Assembly: GCA_029243025.1 (NCBI GenBank)
Contig: JAQWSU010000034.1
Coordinates: forward strand, 186,001 to 250,000
Reading direction: 5' to 3'
Length of the DNA stretch: 64,000 bases
From: Pirellulaceae bacterium
GTDB lineage: Bacteria; Planctomycetota; Planctomycetia; Pirellulales; Pirellulaceae
In this document: piece after piece, positions 38,587 to 47,671 of the stretch
Layout: the number at the start of each line of letters is the position of its first letter
Numbering within the stretch: position 1 is the stretch's first letter
Notes under the pieces: model-generated
What the model was told of the DNA's origin: nothing
Databases searched by the model: none
What the model saw: only the letters and a program-made list of their open reading frames with translations
Translations under genes and position numbers: made by a program

Positions 38587-39042
38587 TCAACTGGGATCGC
38601 CATGGCGGCGACTGAAGGTAAGTGGAAGGTATTCAAAATAAAGACGCAGTAAATCCGCATCATCATAGTTCTTAAATAAAGCGAGGCCCGCTAAATGCTC
38701 AAACTCCGTGGGTAGCGAGGATAAAAACTCGGCATGCCGTTGGGCCACCGGACGATTTGCAGCTCGCACAAAACGCAGGAGATCTTCTCCTGAAATCTGG
38801 TAACCGTTCTCGAAGATCCCTCCCCGCATCACGTTGCAAAGGGTATTTGAAAAATGGCGGCTCGCTTGCAATCGATCTCCACTGGCCTGAAGACCGTCCG
38901 CATCAGAAACAATTTCCTGAAGGCGCTGAGTGCCCCGATCAACGTCGGCCAACAACTGCGCGCCTAGTGACGTATCCCCCTCCATATGCTGTTGCAACTC
39001 GACGATATCGTTTTGCGATTGATCAACTTCCGCAACGAAAAA
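38587..39042 (-). pseudogene. GH94/GH149-like phosphorylase, second segment
   Basis: Continues in the same frame after the TAG at 39043-39045; FFVAEVDQSQNDIVELQQHM directly follows the stop, so nothing is missing except the one codon. The segment ends at the TGA at 38587. It encodes a helical region leading into the barrel. Confidence 0.65.
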
Positions 39043-39945
39043 CTAAGCCGTTTGTTGATTTGGAACCAACTCGCAACCCGACTGCAAAAAATAACTTCCC
39101 CTCTGACCCCGTATCAGTTGCTCCGAACTAACGGCACGCCCGTGGCGGAACGCGTCCAGTTGCCGATCGGAAAGAAGATATTTTGGCTCAGAAATCCCAG
39201 TCGACCACACGGTATTTGCCATTAAAGATTCACTCGGCTCGGCTCGATCAACGGGAATCGAGCTGAGCGCATAGATTCCGATTCCATTTCCAGCGATTAA
39301 TCCAGACTTTTTGTAGGCATCGAGCAAGGTGCTAAAAGCATTTTGCATACCACGATCAATATTCGCGGGTAGCAGATTTTGCAAACCATCAACGACGCTA
39401 AGCTGAATCACCTCCGTAGACAGATTCGCTAGTTTGGCATGCCTCACAAAACCAAACCGCTCACTCACGAGCCAAGCATATTGAAACGACAAGCCAAGCG
39501 ACCGGTTAATCTCTTCAAAGATCAACTTGTTGCCAGGTATGTTTTTATAGAGGTGTCGTTCCGTCTCGTACAAGTTTTGATAACGTGCCGAAAAGGGTTC
39601 CCACAATCGATCACCATCCGTCTTGTTTAATCGCAGAATCGTCTTACTACCCGTACGATCCCAGGCGTCGTGAATTTTGTCATCGGTCTCGCATGGGAAC
39701 AACGCATGTTCGGGATTCCGTCGGCCTGCGGTCAGCGCACCATTGCTCGAAATAAACATCCAATGGTCGGAATCGCTGACAACGCTCATAAAAAAGGGAG
39801 CAAGTTGATCGTAATGGGCGATGCGGTAAAACCGTTCGCCGTCCAGCAGAACGTAGCGACCTTCGACAGTACGATCGAGCGTATGAAGCGAACAATCGGC
39901 GACTCGTATGTTTTTCTTTCGCCCCATCTTATTGGCGACCATCAA
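39043..39945 (-). pseudogene. GH94/GH149-like phosphorylase, N-terminal segment
   Basis: 300 codons from an ATG overlapping the end of the GH16 gene to a premature TAG. Reads MMVANKMGRKK then a beta-rich domain with FYRIAHYDQLAPFF, SDHWMFISSNGALTAGRR and ALFPCETDDKIHD. Together with 36510-39042 the original gene would encode about 1145 residues, close to the length of GH149 beta-1,3-glucan phosphorylases; the family call is from memory of sequence pattern and needs a search. The neighbouring GH16 and sugar porter genes fit a beta-glucan pathway in which oligosaccharides are imported and phosphorolysed. Confidence 0.65.
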
Positions 39946-40388
39946 CTCGAATGTATTCGAGTTCCATTTTTTGAGATCTCAACTTTGGATCAATCTTTCC
40001 TCCCATACCCCCGCCCATTGCCATGTTAACAATCAGGTTTTGGGGACGATTGAATGGAAATGCTAAATCGTCTTTCGTTTTATCGTAGGTGTAGTAATGC
40101 TCGCCATCAAGAAACATTGTGATCGCTTTGGGTGTCCATTCAATCGCGTAGGTGTGAAACTGATTGGTCATATCTTTGACGGGAACGGTGGTTGAAATGT
40201 GATTTCCCTTCTTAAAGTAATAGGCCCCCGTGTGACAGGAGAAGTGATTGAGACCGTCACCCGTTTTATCATCGATCTCACGCCCTACGTTTTCAAGAAT
40301 ATCGATTTCCCCACAATAGGGCCATGAGAGTTCGTCTCGAAAATCGTCTCCCAACAACCAGACGGCGGCCCAAGCTCCATCCCGTGCA
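39929..40388 (-). pseudogene. GH16 beta-glucanase, C-terminal part (out of frame)
   Basis: Contains the GH16 catalytic signature GEIDILENVG (nucleophile and acid/base Glu), then HTYAIEWTP and MELEYIRVDG at the end. It resumes the GH16 frame immediately after the octanucleotide repeat at 40389-40418 as GRVAARDGAWAAVWLLG. Without the start of the gene this half cannot be expressed as a secreted enzyme. Confidence 0.75.
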
Positions 40389-41198
40389 GCCACTCTGCCA
40401 CTCTGCCACTCTGCCACTGAGTTCAATTCGACCGTACAAAAGGCTCATTGGACCGCGCGTCGTTAATCGGGCGGAGCTCCAGCCACCGTTTTTTCTGTCT
40501 TTGCGTGCCTCAACGATCAAACGACCATCTTCGCAGCGGGCATTTTCAAGTCGTTCCGCTGTGTAATACTGAGGCTCATGGTTGCCCCATCCCCAATTTC
40601 CGATGTCGTAGGCCCAAATCTTCGGGTCGGGCAGCCCTTCGCTCTCAAACTCATCCGACCAAACTAACACCCAATCCTTTCCAACGAGATTCTGCTTCAG
40701 AGTGTACGGCGTCAACTCGTGAGGTTTGATCGAAGTAAAAGTAATCGATTGAATCGATGACGCCCCTCCGTCCGCATGAAGCTTCATCCGGTGCTGTCCT
40801 GCCTTCAGTGGCGAACCGTCTTTCCCGACGATTTGAAACGCCTCCTCTGCCGGCGGCACCATCGCGGCAGTAATGTTGTAGTTCCTGCCATCCGTGTTCT
40901 CAATGTAGTCCTCTACGTACAGCGTTACGGAATCATCCGCCGCAGCTTTTGAGGCAACATCCACCCGATAGCGCCCCGTCTCAGGAATTTTGACATCAAG
41001 GGAGATCCAATTCTCGCCGGGAGCTATCGCCACGTATCCGTTCGCCTTCGACACGCCGTCCGAGGCTGCCATGTAATCCGTCGCCTTGACGATGACTTGT
41101 GGTCTGTCTGTGGCCAAAACTTCACTGACCGAAAAGAAGGTTGTCGCGACGATCACCAGCTTCAACAGCGGTACAATGGGCATCTCGATCACTTTCAT
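40293..41198 (-). pseudogene. GH16 beta-glucanase with CBM6/35-like domain, N-terminal part
   Basis: Signal peptide (IVPLLKLVIVATTFFSVSEVLA), a CBM6/CBM35-like beta-sandwich (about residues 35-155), then the start of the GH16 domain: WVLVWSDEF, GNWGWGNHEPQYYT, and SLLYGRIELS. At this point the frame enters the repeat and runs out of frame (AEWQSGCTGWSLG) to a stop at 40293. Removing 16 bp (two repeat units) rejoins it with the catalytic half. Endo-beta-1,3-glucanases (laminarinases) share this EIDILE-type site. The gene overlaps the stop of the MFS porter by 4 bp. Confidence 0.78.
40389..40418. repeat. Octanucleotide tandem repeat (cactctgc, about 3.75 copies) inside the GH16 gene
   Basis: Three perfect adjacent copies of cactctgc (40391-40398, 40399-40406, 40407-40414) plus partial units on both sides. 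Because 8 is not a multiple of 3, each gain or loss changes the frame; one copy or four copies would keep GH16 in frame, the three present do not. Confidence 0.9.
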
Positions 41199-43006
41199 AT
41201 TTTGACGGTAAAATCTTCCTCAAGCTGCTCCAAAGATCGACCTTTTGTTTCCGGAATAAACTTCGCGGTAAAGAAGAAGGCAAGTGCGGCAAACAGGCCA
41301 AAAATCAAGAAGGTACCTGCCGGGCCGAGCGAAGAAAGTTCCCATGGAAACACCTGTTGGACTCCGTAGCTGACCAGCGAGTTAAAAAACCCGGCCACTG
41401 AAATCGCAAGGCCACGAAGTCGATTGGGAAAAATCTCCGAGAACATGGCCCACATCACCGGACCCAGCGAGATTGCGAACGCAGCGATGTAGCCAATAAT
41501 TGCAGCCAGTACGAGTTCGGCTCGAATGATGAGTCCCTTACTTGTCAGCGTCGACGTATATCCGTCCAACGCAACATGATCGAGATGATTATTTACCGCC
41601 TGCATCAATTCGGCACGTGACCCGAATGATTGTTTCTTCAGCGCCCGCAGCGCATTCTTACCCGAAACTGGAAATGTTTCCACAAATGGCTGCTGACCTA
41701 CCTTACGTGTGATTTCGGCTTCGAAGCTGGCCGAATTCGCGAATGCAGCCGGATCCAATTCATTTACCACTGAATTCAGGTTAGCTGGAATCTGGGTCTC
41801 AAAGTCAGTCGTCCCCAAGACCTTCGGCCCCGCCATTTTCGTCGCTTCCGAGACAAAAGCTGCCTCCGATCCGAACGATTTACCAACCATGGGAGCTAAC
41901 GCATCCACCACTTCGACTGGCATCTCCGAGCTTAGTTTTTTCAATGATTCCTTGGTCAGCTGATAAGTAGCCGTTTGAAAAGCCCAGGCTGTTGTCAATA
42001 AGCAGATCGCCATTACCGCAGTGCCCACCAGTAACAAAGGGCGACGCCCAAATCGATCGATGAAATAAATCGCTAGAACGGTAAAACCGAGATTCACCAA
42101 ACCGATGATGATCGTCTGCAAGAAAGCATTCTCTTGCCGAATGCCGGTCTTTTCGAAGATTGTTGGAGCGTAGAAAAAGATTGCATTGATACCCGTAATT
42201 TGCTGAAAGAATCCTAATCCGAGCGCAATGAACATAATGAAGCTCATGCGTCTCGAAAACAGTTCAGCAAGCGATGGCTTTGTGTCGATTTCGGCTGCGA
42301 GATGCTGCTTAATTTCCTCCAGCGACTCAGTGGCCTCTTCCAAGCTGACAAACTTTTTCAGTACCACTAACGCTTCATCGTAGCGGCCCCGTTTGGCTAA
42401 CCACCGAGGACTGCGAGGCACAAAAAAGAGAAAGACAAAATAAAGAACTGCTGGCAACGTCTCAGCGCCCAACATCCAACGCCAACAATTCAGTTTGTCG
42501 ATCCAATCGGTCCCCCCTGAATCAGCGGCCTTCAAGATGTAGTAATTCGAAAAGAATACTGCCGAAAAACCGATGACAATATTGAGTTGGTTAAATGAGA
42601 CAAAACGCCCACGCAATTTCGCGGCCGATATTTCGGCAATGTAAACCGGGGCAATCAGTAACGCTAATCCAACGGCTACGCCACCCAACATTCGGGCCAC
42701 AATAAAGAGACTAAAATCAGTGGCGAGAGCCGAGCTAACCGCTGAGAGCGAATAGAATAGGGCGGCAACCATCAAAACAGGTTTGCGACCAAACCGATCC
42801 GCTAGAGGTCCCGCCACAGCATTGCCAAGCATGGCACCAAACGTCAAACAGCCCACGGACCATCCAAGCGCCCAATCACTAAGGAAAAAGAAATCCTTGT
42901 AGAAAGGGTTTGCGCCGGACACGACCCCAGCATCAAACCCCATTAAAAACCCGCCGAGAGCGACTACGAGGGAGACCAGACCGGTCTAGATGAGTTTCTG
43001 TTTCAT
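41195..43006 (-). pseudogene. MFS sugar porter (SP family) with in-frame stop at codon 7
   Basis: The gene reads MKQKLI, then TAG (42986-42988), then TGLVSLVVALGGFLMGFDAGVVSG in the same frame, so the first transmembrane helix follows directly after a premature stop. Restart at the ATG 42943 would lose most of TM1. The rest is an intact sugar porter: GPLADRFGRKP, PVYIAEISAAKLRGR, RSPRWL, QQITGINAIFFYAPTIFE, FIDRFGRRPLL and a C-terminal PETKGRSLEQLEE. About 140 extra residues (roughly 255-395 after Met22) are inserted between the TM9 and TM10 regions, which is unusual. It probably carried beta-glucan oligosaccharides or glucose for the downstream GH16 and phosphorylase genes. Confidence 0.78.
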
Positions 43007-43442
43007 GGATTGCTGAATTTACCAACGACCGATCAACTGGTAAAGCGACCCGAGCAAGATTCAACTTGCCAGGCTTTCACAAGGAACTGATACTGAGCGT
43101 TGAATTACCAGTGAACCCAACGCAAATTAACCCTGACACCCCGATCCATCGTCAATCTGGTCAAACCTTCGTCGCTGACTCTTTCTCCGCTTCAATTAAC
43201 CGCTCCATGACGGGTAGCTGTTTAAGCTATTCGAAGCACAACGAACGGCTGATCCCCTATTTTGCCTGCTCTTTTGATCCCGAAAGCATCTGGAACCCGT
43301 AACCCCTCATGGAAAGGTGGATTCAGGGAGTGATAAGTCACTCTTCCAAAAAAACTTTTCGTTTTGCTGTGACAAAACGGCCTATCCAACGAATCACAAC
43401 CCAGAGCACAACACAATCGCCCCCAACGAGTCAGATTCATCG
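43007..43442. other. Divergent intergenic region between the porter and the ECF sigma gene
   Basis: About 435 bp; a plus-strand frame open from GTG 43317 continues into the sigma factor, but its first 42 codons look non-coding. It should hold the promoters of both the porter operon and the sigma gene; no clear motif recognised. Confidence 0.4.
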
Positions 43443-43970
43443 ATGAACGGCCCACAACAAAACGATGAGCGTTCCGCGTGCCACACGGTGGATCAATCAA
43501 CCTTTATCACGCTCATCGACGCACATCGTCGCCTCATTATGAAAGTTTGCTGGGTCTACAGCTCAACAGCGGATGATCGCGATGATTTGCTCCAAGATAT
43601 CTTGAGTCAACTTTGGGCTAGTTTTGAGAACTACGATGGCGCACGTCCATTTTCAACATGGATGTATCGCGTCGCGCTGAACGTCGCCATTGATTCAGTG
43701 CGTCGCAAGGCACGCCGGCGAGAGCAGACGGGGATCGAAGAGATGCCAGAATTTGCGTCTCCTCAAGATGAACCCCACCAAGAACAACTCTTGCACCTTC
43801 ATGAACTTTTAGATCGCCAAAACGAATCGGACCGCGCCATTCTTTTGCTTTACCTCGAAGGGCAGTCTTACCGAGAGATTGGCGGCATCATAGGCATAAC
43901 AGAATCGAATGTTGGCACACGGATCAATCGATTGAAACGTTCACTCAAAGAGTCGACTGAATCACGCTAA
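43443..43970 (+). CDS. ECF-type RNA polymerase sigma factor
   Basis: 175 residues from ATG 43443. Region 2 is seen as RRLIMKVCWVYSS..DDRDDLLQDILSQLW..RPFSTWMYRVALNVAIDSVRR, region 4 as AILLLYLEGQSYREIGGIIGITESNVGTRINRLKRSLKE with its helix-turn-helix. No C-terminal extension is present. The next gene starts 23 bp downstream and encodes a membrane protein, so the pair is probably an operon in which the membrane protein may control the sigma factor. Target promoters are unknown. Confidence 0.88.
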   Translation: MNGPQQNDERSACHTVDQSTFITLIDAHRRLIMKVCWVYSSTADDRDDLLQDILSQLWASFENYDGARPFSTWMYRVALNVAIDSVRRKARRREQTGIEEMPEFASPQDEPHQEQLLHLHELLDRQNESDRAILLLYLEGQSYREIGGIIGITESNVGTRINRLKRSLKESTESR

Positions 43971-43993
43971 ACGATCAACAGGGAAAATCTATC

Positions 43994-44671
43994 ATGCAAT
44001 TTGAAGAGCTAGAACAACAATGGAAACAACTCGACAACAAATTCGACCAACTGCTCCGTATTGAGCGCCGAATTCTGGAAGAAGTTGCGAAGAAGCCCGC
44101 TCAGAACCGCGTGGCTCGCTTAGCAATCTGGCCATCTCTTGATCTAGTATTCTGCCTTTTGGTTGCTCTTGTCTTTGGCGGAATCCTTGGCGATCATTGG
44201 CAAGAAACATCCATTGCTGGACCCGCATTCCTCGTCTTAGCGGCTGCGATCCTACTGCTGATCAGCAGCATCTGGCAGCTGGTGCAGCTTGCATCGATCA
44301 ATTGGTCTCACACCGTGAAAACAATTCAATGCTCGTTGACTTCACTCCGAATGATGAAGATCCGACAATTCAAATGGATCATTCTGCTCTCTCCTTTGGT
44401 TGGTTTTTCGGCATTCCTCGCCGGCCTCCAGTGGGTTAACCATCGGCAGGTCGATCCATTGCTTCCCTTCGAGGCACTTGATCCGATCTGGGTAGTCACC
44501 AACTACACATTCGGCCTGGCATTTATTCCCTTGGGTTATCTGGCAAGCCGCTTCGCCGCACGGAGATACCAATCGCGCGATTGGTTCCGATGTTTACTGG
44601 ACAACGTGTCGGGAATCCATCTTCAACTGACCCAACAAGAATTGCAAGCTTGGCAAGACTTGGCGAATTAG
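43994..44671 (+). CDS. Four-helix membrane protein, putative partner of the ECF sigma factor
   Basis: 225 residues: a charged amphipathic start (MQFEELEQQWKQLDNKFDQLLRIERRIL) that may be a coiled coil, then four hydrophobic segments at about residues 45-65, 72-92, 125-147 and 165-185, and a soluble tail of 35 residues. Such proteins follow ECF sigma genes in planctomycetes and Bacteroidetes. It lacks the HxxxCxxC zinc-binding anti-sigma motif, so an anti-sigma role is only inferred from position. A gaaaatct-type sequence rather than a strong ribosome binding site precedes it. Confidence 0.65.
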   Translation: MQFEELEQQWKQLDNKFDQLLRIERRILEEVAKKPAQNRVARLAIWPSLDLVFCLLVALVFGGILGDHWQETSIAGPAFLVLAAAILLLISSIWQLVQLASINWSHTVKTIQCSLTSLRMMKIRQFKWIILLSPLVGFSAFLAGLQWVNHRQVDPLLPFEALDPIWVVTNYTFGLAFIPLGYLASRFAARRYQSRDWFRCLLDNVSGIHLQLTQQELQAWQDLAN

Positions 44672-44774
44672 ACGGCTTTTGAGACCAGTGAAGCGAACCG
44701 TAAAGCGGAGATCTATCCTTAACGGGAATAAGCCTTTTCACAATCGGCGTTAGCCCGCAGAATCGCTGCGCTGT

Positions 44775-44879
44775 GCGCGGGTCTCCGACCCCGCACTTTT
44801 TACGACCGTAGGTCTCCAAGAACCACCAAGCGACTCTTATGCAAGGAGACCTTCGGTCGGCGAGGTCGGGAGACCTGCG
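44775..44879. repeat. Nested imperfect inverted repeats (REP/MITE-like) in a gene-free stretch
   Basis: Outer arms 44775-44790 (gcgcgggtctccgacc) and 44864-44879 (ggtcgggagacctgcg), inner arms 44803-44817 (cgaccgtaggtctcc) and 44845-44859 (ggagaccttcggtcg) pair with one or two mismatches and would fold into a long cruciform. The 44672-44998 gap holds no gene. The ggtctcc/ggagacc core recurs four times, which suggests a mobile intergenic repeat of which other genomic copies should exist. Confidence 0.65.
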
Positions 44880-44998
44880 TTGAGCGCGGCTTTGCCGCTT
44901 GCTGTGAAATGTCCGGAGCTGATCAAGCCCTCACGCACAAACAGCAATTGCTTAGCGTGAAAAACGTAAGCCAATCTGGGCTGTACACTGAATAGGCC

Positions 44999-45796
44999 TC
45001 AGGAGGACACTTCGGGAACAGGGCAACCCGGACGGGCATCCACATATTGCTTTTCGTTGGCTCCCCCGTTGCCTCGGACAAGATAAACAGGGACCCAGTG
45101 CGCTTCCGTATCTATGGTCACTGTATTTGCGTTGGCGTAGCGCATCGTGTAGGCGGCCCGACGGCAGCCGCTGGTGTTTGCTTCACTACCGTGCAACACG
45201 AAAGAGTCATGGATCGATAAGCTGCCCGCTTTCATTTCCAGAGGGATCGCTTCCGCAGCCATCTTTTCTGTCACCTCGACCGTCAGGCCGAGCAGGTCGT
45301 CTTTGCCGGTCTTCACCTTCTCCAGTTCGGGATAACCTGCATGAGTACATGGAATCACCTGCATGCAACCGTTCGACACATCGGTGTCGTCGACAGCCAT
45401 CCATACGGTTGCCACCTCGGTGCCGGAAACAGAGGGCCAGTAGGTATTGTCCTGATGCCATGTTACTGGAAGCCCTGCTTCGGGGATTTTTACGATCAGA
45501 TGTGACATGATTAGAATTAAATTGGGCCCTAGCACCGACTCGACGGCATCGAGAACGTGTGGATGCCGGCAAACCTCCATCCAGAACGCATTCTTGGGGT
45601 GTGGCTCGGTCATGTATTCCGGACGTGCATCGACTTCCTGGTCAACGCCTTCTTTGAAGACCGTTAGTTTTTCAGGGAGGTTGGCAATGGCATGGTCCAG
45701 CTCATTTCGTATCGCGCCAATCTCTTTGACAGTCAGCACGTTCTCGAACAGGCAGTACCCCTCTTTTTGAAAGTTTTTCGTTTGGGTGTTAAGCAT
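44999..45796 (-). CDS. Phytanoyl-CoA dioxygenase (PhyH) family protein
   Basis: 265 residues. The 2OG/Fe(II) triad is visible as TWHQDNTYW (HxD) at about residue 113 and a distal His in FVLHGSEANTSGCRRAAYTMRY, with the Arg that binds 2-oxoglutarate. The first 30 residues (FQKEGYCLFENVLT) are typical PhyH. Planctomycetes carry many of these enzymes, which hydroxylate or demethylate small substrates; the substrate is not predictable. It is an intact gene, transcribed in the same direction as the decayed genes behind it, with no signal peptide. Confidence 0.85.
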   Translation of the reverse strand: MLNTQTKNFQKEGYCLFENVLTVKEIGAIRNELDHAIANLPEKLTVFKEGVDQEVDARPEYMTEPHPKNAFWMEVCRHPHVLDAVESVLGPNLILIMSHLIVKIPEAGLPVTWHQDNTYWPSVSGTEVATVWMAVDDTDVSNGCMQVIPCTHAGYPELEKVKTGKDDLLGLTVEVTEKMAAEAIPLEMKAGSLSIHDSFVLHGSEANTSGCRRAAYTMRYANANTVTIDTEAHWVPVYLVRGNGGANEKQYVDARPGCPVPEVSS

Positions 45797-45853
45797 GGGT
45801 AGATCCTCGAATGCAATGCTTGTCGGCTGGTCGCGGCGGCAGGCGCCGCCGGC

Positions 45854-46114
45854 TTAATGCCGACCAAGCGATGACAAATATCGCACCAAGTCGACTATTT
45901 CTTCGCGGGTCAAGTCCTCAGCGATCCCCGCAGGCATCATCGATATGTCACTGGGAACGATGTCTTCAATGTCTTCCGTTGGAATCATAAGTTCCTTGCC
46001 GTTCGCATCCCGAATTCGTACCACTGTGCTGGATTGCTGAGTCATAACGCCAGCAAGTACTCGCCTGTCAATGGTCATCACCAGGACCGTGCCGTACCCC
46101 TTTTTTATGGGTCG
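45854..46114 (-). pseudogene. PVC-type cytochrome c/HEAT protein, C-terminal tail segment
   Basis: Reads IKKGYGTVLVMTIDRRVLAGVMTQQ...ISMMPAGIAEDLTREEIVDLVRYLSSLG, the usual end of planctomycete heme-binding HEAT proteins. It is shifted relative to the upstream segment (which ends ILDP-stop) at the homopolymer ccccttttttat (46097-46108), where a few bases seem to be missing. Confidence 0.72.
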
Positions 46115-46536
46115 AGGATCGACTGCAAGAGGTCCGCGACTCGCGCCGAAGCGCCGATGCTGGACAAGTCGGGGCCGATGCCGGCCGGTGAGCCTGCAAT
46201 CGCATGGCAACCTGTACAGTTGAGATTCTTGCGCTGATAAATCTCCTGGCCTCGGCATGGATCGCCGAGTCTGGCGACATCGCCGATCAGCTGCGATGCT
46301 TCGTCAGGCGTTATCCCCACTAGCTCCTTTAGCTCTCCCGACCGGCGAATCGCGGACGCGAGCTCCGGCATTTCTTGACCAGAAAGTCGGACGCGATCTA
46401 GCACCAGTCGCGCGATAGGGCTGGGAATACGGGTTCCACGCAGCTCCGCGACCAGCAGCTCCCGGGAATCTTGTTGCGTTAAAACGGCCTCCACGATAAG
46501 TGCTGCCAATTCAGGTTGGATCGGGTCGGCAAGCAA
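46105..46536 (-). pseudogene. PVC-type cytochrome c segment with CTGCH heme motif
   Basis: Carries the heme-binding part: RGQEIYQRKNLNCTGCHAIAG with CxxCH, then IGPDLSSIGASA and DLLQSILDP. It is frameshifted from the HEAT segment upstream by a 16-bp tandem duplication at 46520-46551 and from the tail at 46105. Confidence 0.75.
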
Positions 46537-47671
46537 TCGGGTCGGCCTGCGGAATCGCGCGGGCAGCGGAGCACCGAGCTAAGGCCGCGATCGCTGATGC
46601 GCGTACATCATCATTCGACGCTTGCTCGAATATCTGCTGCAAGATCGTGGTGCCTTTGGCCAAATCAACCGCAATCAGAGCGTGGCCAGCTGCGAGTCGT
46701 TCTTCCCGCGAGGTTGTCGCCTTGGTCGCGATCTGGCGCAGCGCAGAACTGGCTGCATGAATCCGCCATTTGTCGGCTAACTCCATCGCCAACCCGCGGA
46801 TTTCCGAATTCTTCGATTCACAAAGACGGCAAACACCCGAGGCATTCTCAGGTACCTCTAGGCGACCTCCAGCTAGCAGAGCCTGAAGGACGTTTGTCAC
46901 TCCGTCCGCCGGGAGGCGCGGCAGATGGTTGAGGACCGCCTCGCGTTGCGTCGCGTTACCAAACGTGGCAAGAATGCCGAGAGCCGACAACTTCTGTTCG
47001 TCCTTAAGCTGCCCGTCGCACAGGAGTACCGCCAAGGGGCCCGTCGCAATCTGTCCGCCCACCGACGCAAACGCGAAAGCCGTTCGTTCAGGTTTGCCCT
47101 CGAAAATGTCTTTCCCTGCCTGAAAGTCTGCCAACCACACATCGAGCCGCTCATGGATCGTGCGAAATAGAGCGAACTCAAGGAACTGGTCGATTCTGTG
47201 GTCTAAGGCTCGCAGTGCGATGATAACGGCTTCCGCGGTGTGCAGACTACGCAACGCATTGACCGCATCGAGCCGGACTTGTGAGTTGAGATCGTTTACG
47301 GCTCGAGCTAGCTTCGCATTAGTACCGTCGATTTCTGCGTGCCAGTCGGACAGCACTCTCACAGCCGCAGCGCGGACTCGGCCGTTGGCGGAGGTTAAAC
47401 AGATCTCGAGTAACTCCGGGTTTGGGCTGCGCAGGCCTTGGTAAACCCACAGCGCCTCGAGCAGATCATGCTCAGGGCCCAGCTCAACATCCTGTGGCGT
47501 ACTTTGGCGGTTCGGCAGTCGCGCTGCCGTCCACTCATGCAGCACCGGCAACACGGTCCCCGGTCCGCGCTCGCGTAACAAACGTCGCGCTTGGTCGCGA
47601 GCGCGAGTCAACCGTTTGTACTTGTGCCCGTTGAAGCAGAAGGAATTCTGAAAGACACCGCTTTGGGCCAA
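46511..47671 (-). pseudogene. HEAT-repeat part of a PVC-type membrane-bound dehydrogenase-like protein, N-terminally deleted
   Basis: About 380 codons of HEAT/PBS-lyase-like repeats (VRAAAVRVLSDW, VRLDAVNALRSL, EIRGLAMELADKW, VRASAIAALARC). The first recognisable residues (SFCFNGHKYKRLTRARDQARRLL) are internal to the family, so the N-terminal dehydrogenase/propeller part is gone; the ATG at 47671 lies in the joined TPR gene. It ends out of frame at the 16-bp duplication. The region is more GC-rich by eye than neighbouring genes, which may indicate transfer from another planctomycete. Confidence 0.72.
46520..46551. repeat. 16-bp tandem duplication that breaks the HEAT/cytochrome gene
   Basis: atcgggtcggcaagca is followed by atcgggtcggcctgcg: the 11-base atcgggtcggc recurs with a 16-base period. 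Deleting one unit restores the reading AIPQADPIQPELAALIVEA on the minus strand. Confidence 0.75.

Noticed and set aside
36510-39945. Stop-codon reassignment or programmed frameshifting in the phosphorylase gene
   Set aside because: TAG and TGA are used as normal terminators by intact genes in this window, and the lesions are of three different kinds; simple decay explains them better.
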